Part shown: piece after piece, positions 6,838 through 14,284 of the stretch
How positions within the stretch are numbered: the stretch's first letter is position 1
Layout: each line of letters opens with the position of its first letter
DNA from: Dehalococcoidia bacterium
GTDB lineage: Bacteria; Chloroflexota; Dehalococcoidia; Dehalococcoidales; DAOWKM01
NCBI GenBank assembly: GCA_030643695.1
Contig: DAOWKM010000049.1
Coordinates: forward strand, 1 to 19,036
DNA: 19,036 nt
Direction: 5' to 3'
The notes under the pieces: generated by a model
What the model saw: the letters and a program-made list of their open reading frames with translations, nothing else
What the model was told of the DNA's origin: nothing
Databases searched by the model: none
Translations under genes and position numbers: made by a program

Positions 6838-7683
6838 ATGAAGAAGTTATTCATTATGGTAACAGTTCTGCTGGTGATTGCCATTATCACTGGTGGCAGC
6901 TTATGGTATCAATTAAATGACACCAAAATTCAACTAACCAACGCCACTGCCCAACTTAACGCTGCCAAGCCAGGAATGGATAGCCTTAAAGCCGAACGAG
7001 ACCAGATACTTAGTAGCTATGCCAATTTGAGAAGGCAAATAAATCTGCGCTCAGGTATTGAACATGACAGCCAGTGCTTTATTACCCCGGATGCCCCGGA
7101 AATTTCAGCCAAGGTGCAGGAGATTACCGGTGGTTATTCCGAGGAGGAGCTCTGGAAGGACTATGAACGCCTGTTTCAATGGATAGGAATGAATATTGAA
7201 TACAACCTAGATAGCCCTACTCCCTTCCTTCCTGAAGCTATAAGCGGAACTCTGGAGTGGGGAACGGACTTCTGGCGAATGCCAGTTGAGACTATAAGAG
7301 ACGGAGCCGGGGATTGTGAGGACACAGCATTACTGTTAGCCAGCATGCTGCTGAATTATAATCAGAGAAAGTTCCCTGTCTGGATAGTGGGAGCTAAGAC
7401 CCCAGGTTCCCCACCCAAGGCACATGTTGCTGTTGCCATCCCCAGTAAGAATAACCAGCTTACTATTTTTGATATAGCCGCCCATTATTACACCCCTTAT
7501 ACTCCCTCTCCCATTCCCGGTCTCGGCAGCAAAGACATTCCACAAGCCATTGACCACTGGCTAACCTACTTAGAAAGAAAATTGCCTGGTGCCCAAGTAT
7601 ATGTTGCATTTTCTGAGGATTTTTACCAGGAGTTTTCCGGTAACCAGGAATTTGTAGATTGGGTAAGCAAGCTTCTCACCTAG
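6838..7683 (+). CDS. Membrane-anchored transglutaminase-like cysteine protease-fold protein
   Basis: The protein has 281 aa. Residues 4-23 are one hydrophobic segment after MKK, either a signal anchor or an uncleaved signal, with no lipobox cysteine. Residues 25-70 are heptad-like and probably a short coiled coil. The C-terminal domain from about 95 has a transglutaminase-like triad: Cys160 in GAGDCEDTALL, His196 in AHVAVAI and Asp212 in FDIA. Members of this superfamily act as cysteine proteases, amidases or cross-linkers; this one probably acts outside the membrane, on an unknown substrate. It is followed by thiL after 40 bp, which has its own promoter. It diverges from the metallophosphoesterase with only 79 bp between start codons. 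Confidence 0.82.
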   Translation: MKKLFIMVTVLLVIAIITGGSLWYQLNDTKIQLTNATAQLNAAKPGMDSLKAERDQILSSYANLRRQINLRSGIEHDSQCFITPDAPEISAKVQEITGGYSEEELWKDYERLFQWIGMNIEYNLDSPTPFLPEAISGTLEWGTDFWRMPVETIRDGAGDCEDTALLLASMLLNYNQRKFPVWIVGAKTPGSPPKAHVAVAIPSKNNQLTIFDIAAHYYTPYTPSPIPGLGSKDIPQAIDHWLTYLERKLPGAQVYVAFSEDFYQEFSGNQEFVDWVSKLLT

Positions 7684-7713
7684 TTGTTACCCAAATAGAG
7701 CGCATGCTATAAT
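7684..7713 (+). promoter_or_regulatory. Probable promoter of the thiL-tsaE-tsaB operon
   Basis: TTGTTA (7684-7689), an 18-nt spacer and TATAAT (7708-7713) with the extended TGC before it. The ATG at 7724 lies 10 nt after the -10, so the leader is about 0-4 nt and no SD is present. No TPP riboswitch fits in this 40-bp gap. Confidence 0.6.
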
Positions 7714-7723
7714 CAATCTCACC

Positions 7724-8737
7724 ATGAGAGTCTCAGAGCTAGGGGAATTCGGGCTGATTGACCTCCTGGCTAAAATGGTTAGTAGCTCCCAGGATAAACA
7801 AACCCCTGCCTGGCAGCGACTCATAATCGGCATTGGTGATGATGCTGCTGCCTGGTATGGTGATACCTCGACCCAGCTGGCTACTGTTGACTCCCTCATC
7901 CAAGATGTCCACTTTTCCTTAGATACAATTTCTTGGGAGGAAATGGGATGGAAGGCACTGGCAGCTAACCTGAGTGATATTGCCGCTATGGGTGGCGTGC
8001 CTAAATACGCATTGGTATCGTTAGCCCTGCCCGGTCATACTGAAGTAGAGGATGTTACTGCCCTCTATAGGGGAATGATGGAAGGAGCACAGGAGTTTGG
8101 CGTCGCCATAGCTGGAGGAGATACCAGTAGCGCCCCCTTAGTTATTATTACTATTACCATTTTAGGCAGCACCAAAAGTCAGGGTAAACATATACTCACC
8201 CGCTCAGGAGCCAAGCCGGGCGAGAAGGTAGCGGTTACTGGTGAGCTGGGGGCGGCTGCCGCTGGCTCAGAAATGCTCACTAAACAGCTCCAATTTGACG
8301 CTGATACCGCTAACTGCTTAAGAAGAGCTTTCCTTCACCCCTGTCCCCGAATAGCTGAAGGACAATTACTGGTAGAAAAAGGGGTGAAAACAGCTATTGA
8401 TATTAGTGATGGGTTGATTTCAGACCTAACCCATCTATGTAAAGCCAGTCAGGTTAGTGCCCGAATAGAGATTGACCGTGTGCCCGTTCCGCCCGTAGTC
8501 AAAGCTAACTTTGGTGACAGAGCACTGGAGCTGGCATTATCGGGGGGAGAAGACTACGAACTTCTATTTACCGGAAGTAGTGAGATTATTGATAGGGTAA
8601 CCAGAGCTGCCGCTTGCCCGGTAACAGTAATTGGTGAAATCGTAGCTGACGAGCCAGGCAAGATAACCCTGGTTGACAGCAAGGGAAACCCGGTTAGCCT
8701 TCATAAGGCAGGGTGGGAACACTTTACGACAACATGA
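7724..8737 (+). CDS. thiL: Thiamine-monophosphate kinase
   Basis: ThiL phosphorylates thiamine monophosphate to thiamine diphosphate with ATP, the last step of cofactor synthesis. The 337 aa match the usual length. Visible motifs are GIGDDAA (36-42), VDSLIQDVHF (55-64), NLSDIAAMGG (82-91), AGGDTSSAP (130-138) and the late SGGEDYELLF, all metal/ATP or substrate elements of the PurM-like fold. It opens a run with tsaE (4-nt ATGA overlap) and tsaB. The start lacks an SD and the promoter abuts it. Confidence 0.95.
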   Translation: MRVSELGEFGLIDLLAKMVSSSQDKQTPAWQRLIIGIGDDAAAWYGDTSTQLATVDSLIQDVHFSLDTISWEEMGWKALAANLSDIAAMGGVPKYALVSLALPGHTEVEDVTALYRGMMEGAQEFGVAIAGGDTSSAPLVIITITILGSTKSQGKHILTRSGAKPGEKVAVTGELGAAAAGSEMLTKQLQFDADTANCLRRAFLHPCPRIAEGQLLVEKGVKTAIDISDGLISDLTHLCKASQVSARIEIDRVPVPPVVKANFGDRALELALSGGEDYELLFTGSSEIIDRVTRAAACPVTVIGEIVADEPGKITLVDSKGNPVSLHKAGWEHFTTT

Positions 8738-9228
8738 AGCTAAGTCAATATACGAACCGTCTTGAGCTAATCAGCCATAGCCCGGAGCAGACCCAGAGGT
8801 TGGGAGCCGGTATCGGTGAGCTAGCCCTGCCTGGCGATATTTTTCTCTTAGTCGGAGGCCTGGGAACAGGGAAGACCTGCCTCACCCAGGGTATTGCCTG
8901 GGGACTAAATATCAAAGAATATGCGCTCAGCCCCTCCTTTGTCATCATTAGACAGCTCTACGGCAGGCTGCCTCTATATCACATAGACCTATATCGGCTC
9001 AACCATATAGAAGAGATTGCAGAATTGGGCTTAGATGACTACTTATATGGTAATGGCATTTGTGTAGTAGAATGGGCAGAAAAGGGGCTAAGCCTGCTGC
9101 CAACGGAACACCTGCTAATTCAAATAGGCTATCTTTCCAATAGTGAGCGCAGCTTTCAATTTGAACCCAGTGGACAACGCTACCAAGAAATAGTAACGCA
9201 ACTAAAGCAATTTTCCCTTAATCCGTAG
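8734..9228 (+). CDS. tsaE: tRNA t6A37 biosynthesis ATPase TsaE
   Basis: TsaE is the ATPase that, with TsaB and TsaD, makes N6-threonylcarbamoyladenosine at tRNA position 37. From the ATG at 8734 (164 aa) it has the Walker A GGLGTGKT (41-48; the family more often has GDLGAGKT), SPSF (66-69), HIDLYR (83-88) and VEWAEK (112-117). The ATG overlaps the thiL stop as ATGA, which favours it over a GTG at 8713 that would lie inside thiL. Translation is probably coupled to thiL. tsaB follows after 12 bp. Confidence 0.95.
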   Translation: MKLSQYTNRLELISHSPEQTQRLGAGIGELALPGDIFLLVGGLGTGKTCLTQGIAWGLNIKEYALSPSFVIIRQLYGRLPLYHIDLYRLNHIEEIAELGLDDYLYGNGICVVEWAEKGLSLLPTEHLLIQIGYLSNSERSFQFEPSGQRYQEIVTQLKQFSLNP

Positions 9229-9240
9229 AAAGGGCTACTA

Positions 9241-9921
9241 ATGCAATTGGCTATAGACACCTCAACCGATACCGCTAGCCTGGCTCTGGTTCAGGACGGC
9301 GAAGTGCTGGCTGAATTAACCTGGCGTTGCGGGCAAAACCACACTATCCAGCTACTACCCCACCTAGCTCACCTGCTGAATCAGACCGGGTTAAGCCTTC
9401 AATCCACCAGTGGCATTATCGTCGCCAAGGGACCAGGGAGCTTCAATGGATTACGAGTGGGAGTTAGCACTGCCAAAGGGTTAGTCTTCAGCCTGGGAAT
9501 CCCAATAGTTGGCATCAGCACCCTGGAAGCAGCCGCCTACCAGCATGCCGAAACTGGCTTGCCCATCTGCCCGATATTTAATGCCGGTAGAGGGGAGATT
9601 GCCACAGCAACATACCAGATGAAAGGCAATGAGTGGTGCCAGCTTATCCCTGAGCACATAACTACCGTTGAAGCTCTATGCCCACAGATAACTAGAAAAA
9701 CCATATTTTGCGGTGAGTTCATACCACTCATCGCCACAGAGCTAACAAAGCAGCTTGGACAAAGAGCGGTAATATCATCTTCAGCCGCCAGACTGCGGCG
9801 AGCCAGCTTTTTAGCTGAGCTTGGGCTCAAGCGGCTTGATGCTGGCGATTACGATAACCCAGCCACCCTACAGCCACTATATCTCAGGCGACCAGCCATT
9901 ACCAAACCCAAACACCGGTAA
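9241..9921 (+). CDS. tsaB: tRNA t6A37 biosynthesis protein TsaB
   Basis: TsaB is the inactive ASKHA-fold partner that scaffolds TsaD and TsaE in t6A synthesis. The 226 aa show the N-terminal AIDTST (4-9), KGPGSFNGLRVG (63-74) and the C-terminal PLYLRRPAI. The latter is followed by a short basic tail. The start ATG has AAAGGG about 6 nt upstream. The gene lies between tsaE and a hotdog thioesterase. The usual partners rimI and tsaD do not follow and must be elsewhere. Confidence 0.94.
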   Translation: MQLAIDTSTDTASLALVQDGEVLAELTWRCGQNHTIQLLPHLAHLLNQTGLSLQSTSGIIVAKGPGSFNGLRVGVSTAKGLVFSLGIPIVGISTLEAAAYQHAETGLPICPIFNAGRGEIATATYQMKGNEWCQLIPEHITTVEALCPQITRKTIFCGEFIPLIATELTKQLGQRAVISSSAARLRRASFLAELGLKRLDAGDYDNPATLQPLYLRRPAITKPKHR

Positions 9922-9938
9922 AGAGGAGGAGATAGATA

Positions 9939-10394
9939 TTGAACTGGCCTCAAATACCAATTGATGCTAACAAGGGATATGACCTGTGTTTTGGCTGCGG
10001 GCAGAATAACCCTATTGGGTTGAAATTGAATTTTCAGTGGGATGGCAAAACAGCCAGGGCAGAGTTCATCCCCACCAAGTTCTACCAAGGCTGGTCAGGA
10101 TTGCTTCATGGTGGAATCATAACTACTATCCTTGATGAGGCTATGGGCTATGCTGCTTCATCTGGGGGTGTGAATTGTGTTACTGCTAGCATAGAAGCTA
10201 GATTCAGACGCCCAGCCTCAATAGATGAGCCGCTCATCATCACCTCCTCTATAACCAGAAAGACGAGAAAGCTGGTTGAAACTAAAGCAGTCATATTCTT
10301 GAAGGATGGCACTATAATAGCCGAGGGCAGAGCTAAACAATTTGTTGTTAATGCAAAGTCGGACAGCATAAATAACAAGGAGGGGGAAACCTAA
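9939..10394 (+). CDS. PaaI/4HBT-family hotdog thioesterase
   Basis: This 151-aa single-domain hotdog protein has CFGCGQNNPIGLKL (17-30), LLHGGIITTILDEAMG (55-70, containing HGG and the DE pair expected near the active site) and the strand C-V-T-A-S-I-E-A-R-F-R-R-P. Relatives hydrolyse acyl-CoA thioesters; the substrate here is unknown. The start is TTG at 9939, supported by a strong AGGAGGAG about 7-9 nt upstream and by family N-termini. It sits 17 bp after tsaB and 4 bp before ndk, so it is part of the same transcript. Confidence 0.88.
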   Translation: MNWPQIPIDANKGYDLCFGCGQNNPIGLKLNFQWDGKTARAEFIPTKFYQGWSGLLHGGIITTILDEAMGYAASSGGVNCVTASIEARFRRPASIDEPLIITSSITRKTRKLVETKAVIFLKDGTIIAEGRAKQFVVNAKSDSINNKEGET

Positions 10395-10398
10395 AGTA

Positions 10399-10869
10399 AT
10401 GCCTAGTAGCTTCTCAACCAACAAAGGGAAGGTGGAATGGTCTCTAGTTCTTATCAAGCCTGATGCTATACAGAGGGGGTTAGCTGGCACTATTATTAGC
10501 CGCCTGGAGAGGCAGGGGCTCAAGCTGATAGCGCTCAAAATGCTTCATATGGATAGAGCATTGGCTAAGCGACACTATGCTATCCATAAAGATAAGTCTT
10601 TCTTCAACGGCTTAGTAGATTATATTAGCTCTACCCCGGTAATTGCCATTGTCTTTGAAGGGGAAAAGGCAGTGGAGGTAATCAGAAAAACAATGGGAGC
10701 CACTGACCCGGCTAAGGCTAAGGCAGGAACTATCAGGGGTGATTTCGGCTTAGATATAGAACGCAATGTAGTGCACGGTTCTGATTCAATAGAAAGTGCC
10801 AGGGAGGAAATCAGGCTATTCTTTTCTAAGGATGAAATTTTTGATTACTACCGGGAAATTAATAGCTAG
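10399..10869 (+). CDS. ndk: Nucleoside diphosphate kinase
   Basis: Ndk transfers the gamma phosphate from ATP to NDPs through a phospho-histidine. Residues visible are Lys20 in LIKPDA, the nucleotide-binding core and the catalytic His126 in RNVVHGSDS, with the substrate loop GTIRGDF before it. From the ATG at 10399 it has 156 aa with about 11 extra N-terminal residues. The GTG at 10432 would give MEWSLVLIKPDA and 145 aa, the family's usual start. Both have a possible SD (GGAGGGGG at 10379-10386, or AAAGGGAAG just before 10432), so the start is unsettled. It is the last gene of the plus-strand run, and its stop is 1 bp from that of convergent rsfS. Confidence 0.95.
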   Translation: MPSSFSTNKGKVEWSLVLIKPDAIQRGLAGTIISRLERQGLKLIALKMLHMDRALAKRHYAIHKDKSFFNGLVDYISSTPVIAIVFEGEKAVEVIRKTMGATDPAKAKAGTIRGDFGLDIERNVVHGSDSIESAREEIRLFFSKDEIFDYYREINS

Positions 10870-10870
10870 G

Positions 10871-11215
10871 TTATTGAATCCTGACCACAGGGCTTGCCTG
10901 ACTCCATAGCTCATCCAGTTGGTAGTATTCCCGCTCAAAGGAAGCAAAAATATGGACGATAACATCACCAAAGTCGAGAAGGAGCCATCCTGAATCTGCC
11001 GTGCCCTCACGATGGTAAGGTAAAATACCCTCCTTCTTTAGCACCTGCCCAATTTCATCACAAATAGTTTTAATCTGCCTCTCAGAGTCGCCACTACAAA
11101 TCACAAAATAGTCGGCAAAGCTACATACCCCTCGGGTATCCAGCAGCACAATATCCATAGCCTGTTTATCATTGGCTGCCTCTACCGCTCTGCGGGCTAC
11201 TTCTATCGCTTCCAG
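10871..11215 (-). CDS. rsfS: Ribosomal silencing factor RsfS (probable CTG start)
   Basis: RsfS binds ribosomal protein uL14 and blocks subunit joining under starvation. The core shows DIVLLDTRG, CSFADYFVICSG, RQIKTICDEI, GWLLLDFGDVIVHIF and YYQLDELW. The first in-frame ATG (11158) would lose the first helix. Upstream the frame continues as LEAIEVARRAVEAANDKQA, which is good RsfS sequence, to a TGA at 11219-11221. No ATG, GTG or TTG lies in that part. The CTG at 11213-11215 has AGGGG 7 nt before it, so I take it as the start (114 aa). An ATA three codons later is a weaker alternative. Confidence 0.9.
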   Translation of the reverse strand: MEAIEVARRAVEAANDKQAMDIVLLDTRGVCSFADYFVICSGDSERQIKTICDEIGQVLKKEGILPYHREGTADSGWLLLDFGDVIVHIFASFEREYYQLDELWSQASPVVRIQ

Positions 11216-11248
11216 AACTCAACCCCTATGCTCAATAGCTTGATTAAT

Positions 11249-11254
11249 ATTATA
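11249..11254 (-). promoter_or_regulatory. Probable extended -10 promoter of rsfS
   Basis: Minus strand TGGTATAAT (TATAAT over plus 11249-11254) lies about 33 bp before the rsfS start. No clear -35 is seen, which is acceptable for an extended -10. The leader would be about 27 nt and would carry the AGGGG. Confidence 0.45.
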
Positions 11255-11289
11255 CCACAATAACAATAATTTGAGGTTGCTAAGCAGGC

Positions 11290-11320
11290 TTGAAGTTAAA
11301 AAAGAAGAGTGGTATATAAT
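11290..11320 (+). promoter_or_regulatory. Probable promoter of the TIM-barrel gene
   Basis: TTGAAG (11290-11295) and TATATAAT (11313-11320) are spaced 17-19 nt, depending on which hexamer is read. The AGGAG at 11336-11340 and ATG at 11351 follow. Divergent rsfS shares this gap. Confidence 0.5.
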
Positions 11321-11350
11321 AGTTTTAGAATAACTAGGAGATGGAAATAA

Positions 11351-12190
11351 ATGGCAGGGTTACTTTTTGGAACCGCAGGCACTCCCCATAGCGCTAGAGA
11401 GCGGTCAACTATAGGGGGGATTGAGCGGATTGCCGAGCTTGGACTGGGCTGTATGGAGATAGAATTTGTTCAAGGGGTAAGAATGGGTGAGGCAGGGGCT
11501 CACCAGGTTGCTGAAGCGGCAACCAGAGAGGGGATAAGGCTATCGGCTCACGCTCCTTACTTCATCAACTTTAATGCCCATGAGCCAGAGAAGATAAGGG
11601 CTAGCCAGGATAGGCTACTTCAGACAGCCCGCATTGCCTCTTTGTGCCGGGCAGAAAGTATCGTTTTTCATACCGCTTTCTATCTCGGCGACCCACCAGA
11701 TAAAGCCTATAACCGGGTAAGGCAATATCTGGAGGAAACACTAAACCAGCTAAGAAAAGAAGATAATCGGGTGTGGATTAGACCAGAAGTCTTGGGCAAG
11801 CCCAGCCAGTTTGGAACTGTAGACGAAATACTTAACCTGTGTACCGAGCTAGAAGGACTAGCCCCCTGTATAGACTTTGCTCACTGGCATGCCAGGACAA
11901 GAAGATTTAATTCTTATCAGGAGTTTGTCTCTATCCTAGAGCAGATTAAGGAGCGATTGGGCAGGGTTGCCCTAGACAATATGCATATTCATGTGTCTGG
12001 TATTGCCTATGGTAACAAGGGGGAAATAAAACACCTAAACCTGAAGGAATCAGATTTTCAATATACTGAGCTCCTACAAGCATTAAAGGACCATGATGCC
12101 AAGGGTCTGGTTATCTGTGAAAGTCCCAATCTGGAAGAGGACGCCCGGCTTCTCCAAACTACCTACCAAAGCCTGACGACAGGAGATTAA
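11351..12190 (+). CDS. Endonuclease IV / AP endonuclease 2-type TIM-barrel protein
   Basis: The 279-aa protein has the metal-ligand pattern of the endonuclease IV superfamily: His67 (SAHAPY), His107 (FHTAF), Glu146 (RPEVLG), Asp175 with His178 (CIDFAHWH), His212 or His214 (MHIHVSG) and Glu257 (VICESPN). Endonuclease IV cleaves DNA at abasic sites with three zincs; this is the most likely role. Related xylose-isomerase-like TIM barrels are sugar isomerases, so nuclease activity is not proven. The start ATG has AGGAG 10 nt upstream. ftsH follows after 93 bp with a separate promoter. Confidence 0.82.
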   Translation: MAGLLFGTAGTPHSARERSTIGGIERIAELGLGCMEIEFVQGVRMGEAGAHQVAEAATREGIRLSAHAPYFINFNAHEPEKIRASQDRLLQTARIASLCRAESIVFHTAFYLGDPPDKAYNRVRQYLEETLNQLRKEDNRVWIRPEVLGKPSQFGTVDEILNLCTELEGLAPCIDFAHWHARTRRFNSYQEFVSILEQIKERLGRVALDNMHIHVSGIAYGNKGEIKHLNLKESDFQYTELLQALKDHDAKGLVICESPNLEEDARLLQTTYQSLTTGD

Positions 12191-12230
12191 CCACCGCTAA
12201 ACCATTGCTTTTCTCTTTAGCTACTATTTC

Positions 12231-12239
12231 TGGTATAAT
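12231..12239 (+). promoter_or_regulatory. Possible extended -10 promoter of ftsH
   Basis: TGGTATAAT at 12231-12239 is an extended -10 in the 93-bp gap before ftsH. No good -35 lies 16-18 nt upstream. The leader would be about 37 nt. Confidence 0.4.
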
Positions 12240-12283
12240 TATATTGTAGAAATAATAAATCACATTTGAGATGAAAGACGAAG

Positions 12284-14110
12284 ATGAACTGGAAGCGTAA
12301 CAGCCTAATATATATACTTATTCTAATTGTCGCTATATTTCTTATTGCTCGGCTTATTCCTACAGCAGAAAAACCGGCTGAAATCGGTTTGGATAAAGCA
12401 ATAGCTATGTCACAAAGTGGCGAGATAGAGGAGCTGTTAATAGAGGAGGATGAGCTACTAATTACTACTACTGAGGGCGCAAAGCTAAAGGCGGTTATCG
12501 GTAACCTCAATTATGTTGACCTTCAGGAACTCGGACTCAACCTCAAAGGAATAGACTACAAAGTAACGCCGGCAAAAGGATTTGACTGGGGTAGTCTACT
12601 GATTAGCTTCCTTCCCCTCTTACTTCTCGGTGCTCTGCTCTTCTTTCTATTCCGCAGGGCGCAAGGGGCTAATAGTCAGGCGATGAGTTTTGGTCGTAGC
12701 CGAGCCCGATTGTTATCAGCGAATACACCAACAGTAACCTTTGAAGATGTAGCCGGAGTAGAGGAAGCCAAGCAGGAACTGCACGAAGTAGTAGATTTCC
12801 TCAAATCCCGTGAGAAGTTCCAGAGTCTGGGAGCCCGCATCCCAAGAGGACTATTATTAATAGGTCCCCCAGGCACAGGAAAAACATTACTGGCTCGGGC
12901 AATAGCTGGTGAAGCTGGGGTGCCTTTCTTCTCTATCAGTGGTAGTGAATTCGTTGAGATGTTCGTTGGCGTCGGTGCCTCCAGAGTGCGTGACCTCTTT
13001 GACCAAGCTAAACGCAATACCCCATGCATTATCTTTATTGATGAGATTGATGCCGTAGGGCGTCATCGTGGCGCTGGATTGGGCGGCAGCCATGATGAGA
13101 GGGAGCAAACCCTTAATCAGATTCTGGTAGAGATGGATGGCTTTGACACCAATACTAGTGTAATTGTTCTGGCAGCTACCAACCGACCTGATATACTTGA
13201 CCCGGCTTTACTTCGCCCCGGTCGATTTGACCGACGAGTAATCCTCGACCGACCGGATATTAACGGTCGGGTAGCAATCCTCAAGGTTCATTCCAGTGGC
13301 AAGCCCCTAGATGAGTCAGTCAACTTAGAAATGCTAGCTAAAGAGACAGCCGGTTTTAGTGGTGCCGACCTAGCCAACCTGGTTAACGAGGCAGCCATCC
13401 TGGCTGCCAGGCGTGGTAAGAAAACTATTGAGACGAAGGAGTTTGAAGAGTCTATAGACCGGGTGATGGCTGGTCCAGAGAGGAAAAGCCGGAGGATAAG
13501 CCCTAAGGAAAAGGAAGTCACCGCCTATCATGAGGCAGGGCACGCCCTTGTCGCCAGAATGTTGCCTAATATTGACCCGGTACATAAAATCTCAATAGTA
13601 GCCCGCGGTATGGCTCTTGGCTACACCAAGACATTGTCAGAAGACCGCTATATGTGGACACGTTCTCAATTCAACGATACTCTGGCTAGCCTTTTAGCCG
13701 GGCATGTTTCCGAGGAGTTAACCTTTAATGAAATGACGACAGGAGCCGCCGACGATATCGAGCGAGCTACCAAGCTTGCCCGCAAGATGGTAACCGACTA
13801 TGGGATGAGCGATAAGCTGGGACCACGAACCTTCGGACATAAGGAGGAGCTAGTCTTCCTTGGTCGCGAAATCTCCGAGCAAAGGAATTATAGCGAGAAG
13901 GTAGCTCAGCAGATTGATGACGAGGTTCATAATATTATCCAGCATGCTCAAGAAGTAGCCAGGAGGATTCTAACTGAAAACAGACCAAAATTAATACAAA
14001 TTGCGGAAAGACTCATTGCCCATGAGACCCTAGAGGGCGAAGAGCTGGAATCACTATTTAATGAAACTGCTCCCAAACCTACCCTAGAACCTACAGCCGC
14101 ACCCGATTAG
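12284..14110 (+). CDS. ftsH: ATP-dependent zinc metalloprotease FtsH
   Basis: FtsH is a hexameric membrane AAA+ protease that degrades misfolded membrane proteins and selected cytosolic regulators. The 608 aa include TM1 (7-24), an extracytoplasmic domain (about 25-103), TM2 (104-124), Walker A GPPGTGKT (194-201), Walker B IIFIDEID (249-256), a pore loop (EMFVGVG, 225-231) and the second region of homology with arginine fingers near 311-318. The zinc site is HEAGH (416-420) with the third ligand Asp491 in GAADDIE. All key residues are present. The tail is short and proline-rich, as in many FtsH proteins. The SD is weak; GACGAAG lies just upstream. A 9-codon frame at 12271-12300 overlaps the start in another frame. 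Confidence 0.96.
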   Translation: MNWKRNSLIYILILIVAIFLIARLIPTAEKPAEIGLDKAIAMSQSGEIEELLIEEDELLITTTEGAKLKAVIGNLNYVDLQELGLNLKGIDYKVTPAKGFDWGSLLISFLPLLLLGALLFFLFRRAQGANSQAMSFGRSRARLLSANTPTVTFEDVAGVEEAKQELHEVVDFLKSREKFQSLGARIPRGLLLIGPPGTGKTLLARAIAGEAGVPFFSISGSEFVEMFVGVGASRVRDLFDQAKRNTPCIIFIDEIDAVGRHRGAGLGGSHDEREQTLNQILVEMDGFDTNTSVIVLAATNRPDILDPALLRPGRFDRRVILDRPDINGRVAILKVHSSGKPLDESVNLEMLAKETAGFSGADLANLVNEAAILAARRGKKTIETKEFEESIDRVMAGPERKSRRISPKEKEVTAYHEAGHALVARMLPNIDPVHKISIVARGMALGYTKTLSEDRYMWTRSQFNDTLASLLAGHVSEELTFNEMTTGAADDIERATKLARKMVTDYGMSDKLGPRTFGHKEELVFLGREISEQRNYSEKVAQQIDDEVHNIIQHAQEVARRILTENRPKLIQIAERLIAHETLEGEELESLFNETAPKPTLEPTAAPD

Positions 14111-14212
14111 GAACGAGACAGGCTACTCCAACACAGCCAAGACCAAAAAACCTTGCCAAAACTCCTTGGTTGAGAAGTAAAACAATCAAAGTCAAGCCCG
14201 GTCTGCTTCTTA

Positions 14213-14243
14213 TTGATAACCCATTGACAGCAGCGCGTATAAT
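14213..14243 (+). promoter_or_regulatory. Possible promoter of the oxidase-like membrane protein gene
   Basis: The 174-bp gap after ftsH contains TATAAT (14238-14243) with TTGATA 19 nt upstream (14213-14218). A perfect TTGACA at 14224-14229 is only 8 nt from the -10, too close to pair with it. The rest of the gap shows no clear structure. Confidence 0.4.
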
Positions 14244-14284
14244 TGGTGTGGTTGGAACAATAAAATAAAGAAGGAGGTGCTAGG

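Noticed and set aside
6759..6890. N-terminal extension of the metallophosphoesterase to 6890
   Set aside because: The added residues do not resemble the family. The region holds both divergent promoters and the start of the facing gene.
7684..7723. TPP riboswitch before thiL
   Set aside because: The gap is 40 bp and is filled by the promoter. No THI-box sequence is visible.
14224..14243. Consensus TTGACA with TATAAT as a strong promoter
   Set aside because: The spacer is only 8 nt. A TTGATA further upstream at 19 nt fits better.
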